Positions 7,961-14,772 of a stretch of DNA of 16,162 nucleotides are shown one piece after another. Location: the NCBI GenBank assembly GCA_028723545.1, contig JAQYER010000091.1:1-16162 (forward strand), given 5' to 3'. Made by a program: the position numbers and the translations under genes. The stretch's first letter is position 1. The number at the start of each line of letters is the position of its first letter. A model generated the notes under the pieces. That model saw only the letters and a list, made by a program, of their open reading frames with translations. It had not been told where the DNA came from and made no database searches. This DNA is from Caryophanales bacterium (GTDB lineage Bacteria; Bacillota_I; Bacilli_A; RFN20; CAG-826).

Positions 7961-7989
7961 TTCAGTTTATTTTCAGTTTATATTAATAT
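7961..7989 (+). promoter_or_regulatory. Possible promoter and 11-bp-spaced direct repeat before the 8009 gene
   Basis: TTCAGTTTAT occurs at 7961-7970 and again at 7972-7981. TTCAGT of the first copy and TAATAT at 7984-7989 are 17 bases apart and could be a weak promoter for the 8009-10331 gene set. The two copies lie one helical turn apart, as operators sometimes do. In such AT-rich DNA this may be chance. Confidence 0.3.
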
Positions 7990-8008
7990 ATAAGCAAGTT
8001 GATGCATT

Positions 8009-8356
8009 ATGAACAAGACAAGAGTAGAACTATATAAACAATATCGTGACGAAATTAATAAAATGGAAGATGAATCAACATTTACAAATAAAGAAAAAGT
8101 CACGAGAGAATATGATTCTATTGTTGATAAAAAAACTGAAATTAGTAAAGACACAACAAATTTACAATTCAGTTTTGATGAGTTAATTAATGCTTCAAAT
8201 GTTTATGGTAACGATGTTAAAACAAGAAAAAATCCACTAAACAAGAAACTTAAAAAAGAAAAAATATTAAAGATTATCTTGTTTATCTTTTTAGGATTAT
8301 TAGCAACTGGAATTGTTATCTTTGGAATTTTATATTTTGGGGGAGTTTCACAATGA
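8009..8356 (+). CDS. Unknown protein with a C-terminal membrane anchor
   Basis: I do not recognise this 115-aa protein. Residues 1-85 are strongly charged and lack cysteine; residues 1-50 read like a helix (MNKTRVELYKQYRDEINKME) and residues about 55-75 (FSFDELINASNVYG) look like a more ordered segment. A basic patch KKLKKEK (about 79-85) precedes one hydrophobic segment (about 87-111) near the C-terminus, leaving only a few residues after it. The pattern predicts a cytoplasmic domain tethered to the membrane, with the basic patch on the inside. The start has no clear ribosome site. Its TGA overlaps the cmk ATG (ATGA), so it is translated together with cmk. No function can be proposed from sequence. 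Confidence 0.75.
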   Translation: MNKTRVELYKQYRDEINKMEDESTFTNKEKVTREYDSIVDKKTEISKDTTNLQFSFDELINASNVYGNDVKTRKNPLNKKLKKEKILKIILFIFLGLLATGIVIFGILYFGGVSQ

Positions 8357-9021
8357 AAAAGAATATTTCTATCGCCATCGACGGACCTGCTGCAGCTGGT
8401 AAATCAACCGTATCTAAAGAAGTCGCTAGACGACTTAATTTTACATATATTGACACTGGGGCGATGTATCGCGCGGTAACATATTACGCTATATCGCATG
8501 AAGCCAACCCAAGAGATGAAGAAGAAGTTAAAAAATTAATTCCAAATATTTACATTGAACTAAATCCAAACGGAACAGTTATTTGTAGTGGTGAAGATGT
8601 TACTAAAGTTATTAGAACACCTCTTGTTTCTTCAAGTGTTTCTTACATTGCTGCGATGGTTTCTGTCCGTTTATTTTTAGTTGAACAACAAAGAAAGATG
8701 GCTAAGTCAAAATCAGTTGTTATGGACGGAAGAGATATTGGCACTTATGTTCTTCCTAACGCTGATGTAAAGATTTATCAAATTGCTAGTGTTAAAACTC
8801 GTGCGGAACGTAGATTTTTAGAAAATCAGCAAAAAAATATTCCATGCACATATGAAGAAATCGAACAAGATGTTATTAATCGTGACCGAATTGATTCATC
8901 AAGATCATTTGCGCCACTTAAAAAAGCAGACGACGCAATTGAATTAGACACTTCAAATTTAACTATTGAAGAATCAGTTCAAGCTGTTTTAGACATCATT
9001 AAAGAAAAGGTAAAAGAATAA
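8353..9021 (+). CDS. cmk: Cytidylate kinase
   Basis: Transfers phosphate from ATP to CMP or dCMP in pyrimidine nucleotide supply. It has 222 aa, normal for the family (about 220-230). The P-loop GPAAAGKST is at residues 11-19, followed by the nucleotide-binding DTGAMYRAVT and the characteristic DGRDIGTYVLP; NRDRIDSSR near the C-terminus is the CMP-kinase motif with Arg and Asp residues of the lid region. The ribosome site GGGGGAG (8339-8345) lies in the end of the preceding gene. The stop overlaps the der start (TAATG). In many Firmicutes cmk lies near der, with rpsA between them; that gene is absent here. Confidence 0.97.
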   Translation: MKKNISIAIDGPAAAGKSTVSKEVARRLNFTYIDTGAMYRAVTYYAISHEANPRDEEEVKKLIPNIYIELNPNGTVICSGEDVTKVIRTPLVSSSVSYIAAMVSVRLFLVEQQRKMAKSKSVVMDGRDIGTYVLPNADVKIYQIASVKTRAERRFLENQQKNIPCTYEEIEQDVINRDRIDSSRSFAPLKKADDAIELDTSNLTIEESVQAVLDIIKEKVKE

Positions 9022-10331
9022 TGAATAATATTGGAACAGTTGCAGTTGTTGGATCTCCTAACGTTGGTAAATCAACAATTTTTAATCGTATTATTGGCCA
9101 TCGTCACGCGATAATTGATGATCAACCTGGAGTTACTCGTGACCGCATTTATGATAAAGCGAGTTGGTTAGGCGTTGATTTTAACATTATTGATACTGGT
9201 GGAATCGAAATTGCTAATCGACCATTTCAAGAACAAATTCGCGCTCAAGCGACCATTGCCATTGAAGAAGCTGACGTTATTGTTTTTGTAACTGATGGAA
9301 AAGTTGGCATTTCAAAAGATGACCGTATTGTTGCAAAAATGTTATATAAATCAAATAAGCCAATCATTTTAGCGGTCAATAAAATTGATAATTTAGATAT
9401 GATTCACTCTTTAGGTGATTTTTATGCATTAGGTCTTGGAGAACCATTACCTGTTTCAGGTGAACATGGAATTGGGATTGGTGATTTATTAGATAAAATT
9501 GTTAATAAATTACCTAAAAAAGAAGATAAGACATATGATGATGCGATTACATTTAGTATTATTGGTCGACCAAATGTTGGTAAATCATCTTTAAGTAACG
9601 CGATATTAAATAAAGAAAGAGTCATTGTTTCAAATATTGAAGGAACAACTAGAGATTCAATTGATACTCGTTTTACAAGAGATAATCAAGATTATGTTGT
9701 CATCGACACTGCAGGATTAAAAAAACGAGGAAAAATATTTGAATCAGTTGATAAATATTCAATGTTACGTGCTTTAGGGTCAATTGATCGTTCAGAAATT
9801 GTTTTATTAGTGTTAGATGCCGAAACTGGTATTCAAGAACAAGATAAACATATTGTCGGATACGCAGTTGAAGCTAAAAAAGCCATTATTATTGTTGTTA
9901 ATAAATGGGATACAGTGGAAAGAAGTCAAAATGCTCAATCCGATTTTGAAAAGAAAGTAAGAAAAGAATTCCAATTTTTAGATTACGCTCCAATCGTGTT
10001 TGTCTCAGCTAAAAACAAAACAAAAATAGATAATATTTTTAAAGCGATTAATAAAGTTCATCTCGCTTATGATAGTCATGTCCAAACAAGTATATTAAAT
10101 GATGTTATTCAAGATGCTCAAACAATGAATCCAGCTCCTGAATTTAATAAAGGAAGATTACGTATATATTTTGCTAATCAAGCAAGTAGTCAACCTCCAT
10201 CATTTGTCATGTTTGTTAATAAACCTAAATACGCTCATTTCTCATATATAAGATATATTGAAAACCGATTAAGAGAAACATTTGATCTTGATGGAACTCC
10301 AATTGAAATTGTCTTAAGAGAAAAGGTTTAA
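9021..10331 (+). CDS. der: Der (EngA), double GTPase for 50S ribosome assembly
   Basis: An essential GTPase with two G domains in tandem and a C-terminal KH-like domain, acting late in assembly of the large ribosomal subunit. It has 436 aa, matching Bacillus (436). Domain 1 carries GSPNVGKS (11-18), DTGG (58-61) and NKID (120-123); domain 2 has GRPNVGKS (182-189), DTAG (229-232) and NKWD (294-297). The C-terminal part (about 350-436) includes NKGRLRIYFANQ and ends with the usual TPIEIVLREK. It overlaps the stop of cmk by one base and is the last gene of this set. No terminator follows. Confidence 0.98.
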   Translation: MNNIGTVAVVGSPNVGKSTIFNRIIGHRHAIIDDQPGVTRDRIYDKASWLGVDFNIIDTGGIEIANRPFQEQIRAQATIAIEEADVIVFVTDGKVGISKDDRIVAKMLYKSNKPIILAVNKIDNLDMIHSLGDFYALGLGEPLPVSGEHGIGIGDLLDKIVNKLPKKEDKTYDDAITFSIIGRPNVGKSSLSNAILNKERVIVSNIEGTTRDSIDTRFTRDNQDYVVIDTAGLKKRGKIFESVDKYSMLRALGSIDRSEIVLLVLDAETGIQEQDKHIVGYAVEAKKAIIIVVNKWDTVERSQNAQSDFEKKVRKEFQFLDYAPIVFVSAKNKTKIDNIFKAINKVHLAYDSHVQTSILNDVIQDAQTMNPAPEFNKGRLRIYFANQASSQPPSFVMFVNKPKYAHFSYIRYIENRLRETFDLDGTPIEIVLREKV

Positions 10332-10337
10332 TTTAAT
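10309..10337 (+). promoter_or_regulatory. Possible promoter of the HU gene
   Basis: TTGTCT (10309-10314) and TTTAAT (10332-10337) are 17 bases apart at the end of der, giving a leader of about 35 bases with GAAGGAG before the HU gene. This is a moderate match only. Confidence 0.4.
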
Positions 10338-10378
10338 AATTTTATTATGATAAAATAATTGAAGGAGAATAATACGTT

Positions 10379-10651
10379 ATGAATAAAGCAGAATTAATTT
10401 TAGAAGTTGCAGAAAGAGCAAATTTATCTAAAGGTGAAGCAGAAAACGCTGTTGAAGAAATGATTTCCATTATTGAAAAAGAATTAATTAAAGGAAATGA
10501 TGTTAAATTATCTGGATTTGGAGTGTTTTCAAAAAAGACACGCTTAGCTAGAAAAGGAACTAACCCTTCTAGCGGAGATATTATTGTCATTCCTGAAAAT
10601 AACACTGTTTCATTTAGACCATCTAAATTATTAAAAGAAAAAGTTAATTAA
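10379..10651 (+). CDS. hup: HU-type nucleoid DNA-binding protein
   Basis: A small, dimeric, histone-like protein that bends and compacts DNA. It has 90 aa, the standard HU length. The N-terminal helices (MNKAELILEVAERANLSKGE) are followed by the HU signature GFGVFSKKTRLARKGTNP, including the proline at the tip of the beta arm that inserts into the DNA minor groove, and the C-terminal FRPSKLLKEKVN. A strong ribosome site (GAAGGAG, 10361-10367) precedes the ATG. The gene is monocistronic, bounded by a likely promoter and a terminator. It lies after der, as hbs does nearby in Bacillus. IHF is less likely in this lineage. Confidence 0.96.
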   Translation: MNKAELILEVAERANLSKGEAENAVEEMISIIEKELIKGNDVKLSGFGVFSKKTRLARKGTNPSSGDIIVIPENNTVSFRPSKLLKEKVN

Positions 10652-10655
10652 TAAT

Positions 10656-10680
10656 AGAACTCATATGAGTTCTTTTTCTT
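10656..10680 (+). terminator. Intrinsic terminator after the HU gene
   Basis: The palindrome AGAACTC-ATAT-GAGTTCT (10656-10673) forms a seven-pair stem, followed by TTTTCTT (10674-10680). The U-tract ends on the base before the ATG of the next gene, so the hairpin separates HU from cca and could also act as an attenuator for the latter. Confidence 0.8.
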
Positions 10681-11295
10681 ATGGGATTAGAAATATTCAA
10701 AACATTAATCGATATCTTTCATCAAAATAATTTCCGAATATATATGATTGGTGGAACAAGCCGTGATTACTTATTAGGAAAGAGTTTTTTTGATTATGAT
10801 TTTGTTACTGACGCGACACCAGAACAAATGAAAACATTTTTACCTAACGCCAATTATCGATTTGAAAAATTTGGCAGTGTTCGATTGAAAGTCAATAATA
10901 CAAAAGTTGATATAACGACATTAAGAATTGAGGATGAATATTTAGATCATCGCCATCCAAACAAAATTAGATTTACAACGAAATTAGAAGAAGATGTATT
11001 AAGAAGAGATTTCACAATTAATGCTTTATATATTGACGAAGAAATGAATGTTATTGATTTAGTGAATGGTTTAGATGATTTACATAATGGAATTATTCGC
11101 TTTATTGGTAATCCTGAAAAACGAATTAAAGAAGATCCTTTAAGAATTTTAAGAGCGGAACGCTTTAAAATAAAACTTCATTTTGAATTTGAAGAACAAA
11201 CACGTTTAAATATTGAGAAATATCATTATTTAATAAACGAATTAAATAAACAAAAAATCGATGAAGAAAAAAGAAAGAAAGAAAACGATATTTAA
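10681..11295 (+). CDS. cca: CCA-adding tRNA nucleotidyltransferase type, C-terminally truncated
   Basis: Class II tRNA nucleotidyltransferase/poly(A) polymerase family, which adds CCA or part of it to tRNA 3' ends. The head and neck motifs are all visible: GGTSRD (24-29), the metal-binding DYD (38-40), RRDFTINA (108-115), and EDPLRILRAERF (151-162), which contains the EDxxR nucleotide template. The open frame stops after 204 aa, while bacterial Cca proteins have about 400, so the body and tail that hold the tRNA are missing. The sequence after the stop is open in the +1 frame (11243-11350) and ends in a TGA overlapping the dnaD ATG, which suggests a frame disruption in an A-rich run. There is no clear ribosome site; the ATG abuts the HU terminator. 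Confidence 0.85.
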   Translation: MGLEIFKTLIDIFHQNNFRIYMIGGTSRDYLLGKSFFDYDFVTDATPEQMKTFLPNANYRFEKFGSVRLKVNNTKVDITTLRIEDEYLDHRHPNKIRFTTKLEEDVLRRDFTINALYIDEEMNVIDLVNGLDDLHNGIIRFIGNPEKRIKEDPLRILRAERFKIKLHFEFEEQTRLNIEKYHYLINELNKQKIDEEKRKKENDI

Positions 11296-11350
11296 TAAAT
11301 TAAACAATAGCAAATTAGCCAAATCTAATATAGAATTATTATCACTATGA
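11243..11350 (+). pseudogene. Detached +1-frame 3' end of the cca-type gene
   Basis: In the frame one base ahead of cca the stretch 11243-11350 is open and codes for a tail containing TIFNKLNNSKLAKSNIELL, which reads like real protein. It ends in a TGA (11348-11350) sharing ATGA with dnaD, the junction style used across this window. Gain of one A in a run such as 11267-11272 would have cut it off. The rejoined protein would have about 222 aa, still far shorter than full-length Cca. A sequencing error would give the same picture. Confidence 0.5.
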
Positions 11351-12009
11351 CAGCGATTCAAATGGAAGCACTCGATTTCCGTTATCTTTTACTCGAGTAT
11401 TATAAAAAATTAGATATTAATGAAAATGAATTATCAGTTTTATTGATGATTGATCATCTACGTAGCCAAAAAAATATTTTTATTACGCCTGATTTATTGT
11501 CTTTAAAGATGAATTTGACAACTGATCAATTAGATGAAATTTTAGTTAAATTTTTAGACAGAAAATTCATCGCATATACGATTGATCAAAATGGCAATAT
11601 GAAATTATCATTAAAACCAATTCGTAAAATTCTTTATGAAGAATTCCAAAATAATTTAACCAAAGAAGCCGAAATGATTAATGATGTTCAAAAATCAAAT
11701 GCTTTAAAAAATATATATCAAGTATTCGAAAATGAATTAAATCGTAAATTATCACCACTTGAAATATCTTTAGTTGGAGAATGGGTTGATAATGGATTAT
11801 CAGATGAAACGATTATTGCTGCTTTAAGAGAAGCTTTAGCTAAAGGTAGAAAAACACTAAAATCAGTTGATCGTATTTTACTTCAATGGCAAGCAAAAGA
11901 TGACATTGAAAAAACTGGTGGATACACAACTATTTCTGAAAGATGGAATAAAGATATCGATAAAACAATTGAAATAGCGAAAGCTAAATGGATTGATGAT
12001 GAAGATTAA
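11347..12009 (+). CDS. dnaD: DnaD, replication restart/initiation protein
   Basis: A primosomal protein of low-GC Gram-positives that acts with DnaA, DnaB and DnaI to load the DnaC helicase. It has 220 aa, close to the Bacillus protein (about 230). The N-terminal region (about 10-100) is a winged-helix oligomerisation domain (LLLEYYKKLDINENELSVLL, FITPDLLSLKM). The C-terminal DnaB_2-type helical domain (about 128-185) includes FENELNRKLSPLEISLVGEW and ALREALAKGRKTLKSVDRIL, which leads into the DNA-binding LLQW. A tail rich in charged residues follows. The ATG overlaps the TGA of the detached cca end. The dnaD-nth pair is conserved in Bacilli and supports the call. Confidence 0.93.
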   Translation: MTAIQMEALDFRYLLLEYYKKLDINENELSVLLMIDHLRSQKNIFITPDLLSLKMNLTTDQLDEILVKFLDRKFIAYTIDQNGNMKLSLKPIRKILYEEFQNNLTKEAEMINDVQKSNALKNIYQVFENELNRKLSPLEISLVGEWVDNGLSDETIIAALREALAKGRKTLKSVDRILLQWQAKDDIEKTGGYTTISERWNKDIDKTIEIAKAKWIDDED

Positions 12010-12631
12010 TCAAAAAATGAATGATATATTTGTCTTCTTGGACAAATATTATCCTGATGCAAAATGCGGATTAATATATTCAAAAGATTATGAATTATTA
12101 ATTGCGGTCATGTTAAGCGCTCAAACAACCGATGTTTCAGTTAATAAAGTCACTGCGATTTTATTTAATAAATATCCAACTCTTGAAGCGTTAGACAATG
12201 CTTCTTTTGAAGATATCAAAAAATGTATTGCATCTATCGGTTTAGCGAATAATAAAGCCCATAATATTAAAGGAATAACCCATTTATTATTAACAAAATT
12301 TGATGGAAAAGTTCCTAATAATGAACAAGATTTATTATCTTTACCAGGTGTAGGAAATAAAACAAAAAATTGTATTGAATCAGAAATATTTAACGTTCCT
12401 ATGCTAGCAGTTGACACTCATGTTCAACGCATTTCAAAAAGATTAAAATTAGTTAAAGATAATGATTCAGTCGAATTAATGGAAAAGAAATTATTGAAAT
12501 TAATTCCAAAAGAAAGATTAATTAAAACTAATCATCAAATCATTTGGTTTGGAAGAACGATTTGCAAAGCAAAAAATCCTAACTGCGAACAATGCGAATT
12601 ACAAAAATATTGTAAAAATTATTTAAAATAA
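11996..12631 (+). CDS. nth: Endonuclease III, DNA glycosylase/AP lyase
   Basis: A base-excision repair enzyme that removes oxidised pyrimidines and cleaves the abasic site. I chose the ATG at 11996 (211 aa, as in other Nth proteins); a second ATG at 11999 and a TTG at 11993 are in the same frame, and the difference is one residue. The helix-hairpin-helix motif LPGVGNKT (116-123) carries the catalytic lysine K122, and D140 (AVDTHV) is the catalytic aspartate. The C-terminal [4Fe-4S] motif has the exact spacing C-x6-C-x2-C-x5-C (C190, C197, C200, C206). It overlaps the dnaD end by 14 bases and converges with recU, overlapping its end by 13 bases. Confidence 0.97.
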   Translation: MMKINQKMNDIFVFLDKYYPDAKCGLIYSKDYELLIAVMLSAQTTDVSVNKVTAILFNKYPTLEALDNASFEDIKKCIASIGLANNKAHNIKGITHLLLTKFDGKVPNNEQDLLSLPGVGNKTKNCIESEIFNVPMLAVDTHVQRISKRLKLVKDNDSVELMEKKLLKLIPKERLIKTNHQIIWFGRTICKAKNPNCEQCELQKYCKNYLK

Positions 12632-13221
12632 ATTTCTTCAACAATTGGCAAATAATCTAAACGAGGTAAATAAGAACGTTTGATTAAATGACCAATTTTT
12701 TTAATTTCTTCATATGGAATTGATTTTCTTGATCCATGTTCAAAATATTCAATGACGAATTTTGCGTCTAATAAATAAGTTTCTTGGTGTTCAACAAATT
12801 CAATAATAAAAAACGCAATACCACCGTGAAATAAAACATTTTTTAAATGTTCAATTTGATGAGTGGTAATGTTCGCTAAAGGGAAAGAGGCTTTATTTTT
12901 CGTTGATTTGGCTTCAAAATCAATATATTTTCCTTTATACACTCCATTATAGTCAGTGGTAGATTGTTTCTCGAAATACGCATTTGTTATAAGAGCGCCT
13001 TTAGAATAATCAACTTTAACAACGTTGATTGGAGTAGGCCTTTTGGTAATCAAACATAGTTTTTTATCTTTATAATATTCGTTTGAAATATTAATATCTT
13101 CTTCTAAATTCATTCCTCTATTTGCGCGAGAAAAAGAAGAAGGAAGTTTAACTTTTTTATTTGTTTTTTCTTCTTTATTATTTTGTTTGTTAGTAGCCAT
13201 TCCTGAAGGATAATTAACCAT
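12619..13221 (-). CDS. recU: RecU, Holliday junction resolvase
   Basis: A Firmicutes resolvase that cuts four-way junctions during recombination and chromosome segregation. It has 200 aa (Bacillus about 206). The start MVNYPSG matches the MIRYPNG start I recall for the Bacillus protein and has GAGGT (plus coordinates 13231-13235) at a good distance, so the later ATG (MATNKQ) is not the start. The basic N-terminal stretch leads to SRANRGMNLEEDIN, and the nuclease core TTDYNGVYKGKYIDFEAKST holds D90, E103 and K105, equivalent to the catalytic residues of Bacillus RecU. SFPLANIT and HQIEHL follow. It overlaps the stop of the exonuclease gene by one base (TAATG). In Bacillus recU is paired with ponA; here no penicillin-binding protein gene is next to it. 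Confidence 0.96.
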   Translation of the reverse strand: MVNYPSGMATNKQNNKEEKTNKKVKLPSSFSRANRGMNLEEDINISNEYYKDKKLCLITKRPTPINVVKVDYSKGALITNAYFEKQSTTDYNGVYKGKYIDFEAKSTKNKASFPLANITTHQIEHLKNVLFHGGIAFFIIEFVEHQETYLLDAKFVIEYFEHGSRKSIPYEEIKKIGHLIKRSYLPRLDYLPIVEEIYFK

Positions 13222-13949
13222 TATTCAAATACCTCTTCAATATATTTGTCTAATTGCGCTGGAGTAACTATTTCACCATCTAACAATGAAATTAAACATT
13301 TTTTTACTGGAAGTGGAACATTTTTAATGTGTCTTAATACTTTGCGATAATTAACGGATAATATATGTGGATTTTCAATAATTGCTTGATATAAATAAAC
13401 TAAATTTAAAGCGTCATATAAAGGATTATGCTTTTCTCCTTCAAATTCATATCCAAATATTTTTAATAAATTTTCTAATGAATAGGTGTTATTGTGTTCA
13501 TCCCTAATATAAGAAGAAATAAAATCATTAATATCAAAATTATGTTTAATCATTAATCGAATATCATCTTCTTTTAAATCCAAATTATATTGTAATGATT
13601 GAGATAAGATTCGATTATCATGTGAACCAAAAGTAATAAATAAAGTATTAGAAAATCTTTTAATACCTAAATATTTTTTTACCTCTTGCATGACTACTCT
13701 TAATGATTTGCCTTTTTCACGAATTGTTTCTTCGCTAATCCCGGTTAAATCAGTTACGATTTTTCCGATTTTGTTTTTGGCATAAACATATGAATGATAT
13801 CCTTTGTGGATTTTCTTAATAGTGCCATCTTTTCTAATGTCAACTTTGACAATTCCGATCGCAATCATTTCATGAGTAAATTGAGTTCCTTCTAAATCGA
13901 GAAACGCTAATTGGGAATGTCCTTGGACGATGTTATTTAAAATTCGCAT
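13221..13949 (-). CDS. DEDDh-type 3'-5' exonuclease
   Basis: A 242-residue exonuclease of the RNase T/DnaQ superfamily. The four acidic metal ligands and the general-base His are visible: DLE (D18, E20), FGSHDNRIL (D111), and HNPLYDAL (H174, D179), plus LTGIS between the first two, so it should be active. Whether the substrate is DNA or RNA cannot be told; it resembles the KapD/ERI-type single-domain exonucleases more than the proofreading subunit of polymerase III. The C-terminal 45 residues after the nuclease core contain a helical segment that may bind a partner. It is the first gene of a two-gene minus-strand operon with recU, with AAGAAG as ribosome site. No good minus-strand promoter was found in the 92 bases before gpsB. 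Confidence 0.88.
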   Translation of the reverse strand: MRILNNIVQGHSQLAFLDLEGTQFTHEMIAIGIVKVDIRKDGTIKKIHKGYHSYVYAKNKIGKIVTDLTGISEETIREKGKSLRVVMQEVKKYLGIKRFSNTLFITFGSHDNRILSQSLQYNLDLKEDDIRLMIKHNFDINDFISSYIRDEHNNTYSLENLLKIFGYEFEGEKHNPLYDALNLVYLYQAIIENPHILSVNYRKVLRHIKNVPLPVKKCLISLLDGEIVTPAQLDKYIEEVFE

Positions 13950-13989
13950 AATATTTTCTTCTTTTCAACTTAAATATACTACTAAATAA

Positions 13990-14018
13990 TTGTATTTATT
14001 TCCACACTTTAATATAAT
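13990..14018 (+). promoter_or_regulatory. Promoter of the gpsB-rnpB-pgsA-cinA set
   Basis: TTGTAT (13990-13995) and TATAAT (14013-14018) are exactly 17 bases apart, with a predicted start near 14025 and GGAAGTG as ribosome site at 14028-14034. It lies in the divergent region between the exonuclease gene and gpsB. Confidence 0.75.
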
Positions 14019-14041
14019 TAAAACATTGGAAGTGAAACGTT

Positions 14042-14404
14042 ATGGCGCATAAAATGAATTACACATCATATACATTATTACATAAAAAATTCACATCCAA
14101 TGTTAAAGGATATGACCCTTTAGAAGTCGATAAAGTTTTAGATGATATTATTAATGATTTAGAATTTTATGAAAATTATGTTTTAGAAGCCAAAGATTAT
14201 ATATCTCGACTTGAAACAGAAATTAAGAAAAATCGTGATGAAATTAATAATCTCACAACTGAAAAAGCGATTCTCGAATCAAGATTAGGTGGTATTGATA
14301 ACGATAATAATGTGTCAAGAGAAAATATCCATCTTCTTCAAAGAATTAGATTATTAGAAAATAAACTTTACGAAAAAGGAGTAGATCCAAATAAGATTAA
14401 ATAA
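14042..14404 (+). CDS. gpsB: GpsB, cell-division coordinator (DivIVA family)
   Basis: A small coiled-coil protein of the DivIVA family that links cell division with wall synthesis by binding penicillin-binding proteins and division proteins at the membrane. It has 120 aa. The N-terminal DivIVA domain (about 10-75) has the FTSNVKGYDPLEVDKVLDDI segment, and coiled coil continues to about residue 83. A short linker (GIDNDNNVS) is followed by a C-terminal helix HLLQRIRLLENKLYEKG that matches the GpsB trimerisation helix. Length and two-part layout fit GpsB better than DivIVA (longer). Position directly before rnpB is the same as in Bacillus. Its presence suggests the organism has a cell wall and division machinery, unlike Mollicutes. 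Confidence 0.9.
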   Translation: MAHKMNYTSYTLLHKKFTSNVKGYDPLEVDKVLDDIINDLEFYENYVLEAKDYISRLETEIKKNRDEINNLTTEKAILESRLGGIDNDNNVSRENIHLLQRIRLLENKLYEKGVDPNKIK

Positions 14405-14407
14405 AAA

Positions 14408-14752
14408 TTCCGACCCGGATAATTACTGCTTATTTATTAAGTAGAGGAAAGTCCATGCTCGCACTGACTGAGATGTCAGTAGTGATTGCGCTAGTATAAT
14501 AAATAAAGCTAGGGATGTAGGAGTGCATCACGGCGGATATTATTTCTAAAGATTTATCCATGAAATAATTCCATAAAGCGCCACAGAGACGAGATTATTG
14601 GAAACAATAATGATGAAACGTTGGTAAGCCCCACAAGCGAGAAACCTAAAATTTGGTAAGGGAAGCGACTAAGGAGAAATGAATCTAAGGTTGCATGCAT
14701 ATGCATAGATAAATTATTATCCTCGACAAAACATGGCTTATAGGGTCGGATA
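14408..14752 (+). ncRNA. rnpB: RNase P RNA (bacterial, type B-like)
   Basis: The catalytic RNA of RNase P, which trims the 5' leader of pre-tRNAs. Conserved blocks are GAGGAAAGTCCATGCTC (14444-14460), CTGAGATGTCAGTAG, GGCGGATA, CCACAGAGACGAG (14581-14593), TGAAACG, AAGCGAGAAACC and ACAAAACATGGCTTATAG (14726-14743). P1 closes by TCCGACCC (14409-14416) with GGGTCGGA (14743-14750), which sets both ends. It is about 345 bases, shorter than the roughly 400 of Bacillus. The gene starts about 4 bases after gpsB ends and finishes about 20 bases before pgsA, with no clear promoter or terminator of its own, so it may be cut out of a longer transcript. Confidence 0.97.
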
Positions 14753-14772
14753 CTCACCTTAGGAGATTAACG

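Noticed and set aside
10345..10605. Minus-strand open frame of 86 codons opposite the HU gene
   Set aside because: HU is unmistakable on the plus strand, with ribosome site, promoter and terminator; the minus frame has no recognisable features.
11252..11292. Programmed -1 ribosomal frameshift in the cca-type gene
   Set aside because: A -1 shift leads to a stop at about 11301-11303. Only a +1 shift reaches the frame that ends at the dnaD overlap, and no typical +1 signal is visible.
13950..14041. Minus-strand promoter for the exonuclease-recU pair
   Set aside because: TATATT-like hexamers exist in the AT-rich spacer, but none has a credible -35 box at 16-18 bases.
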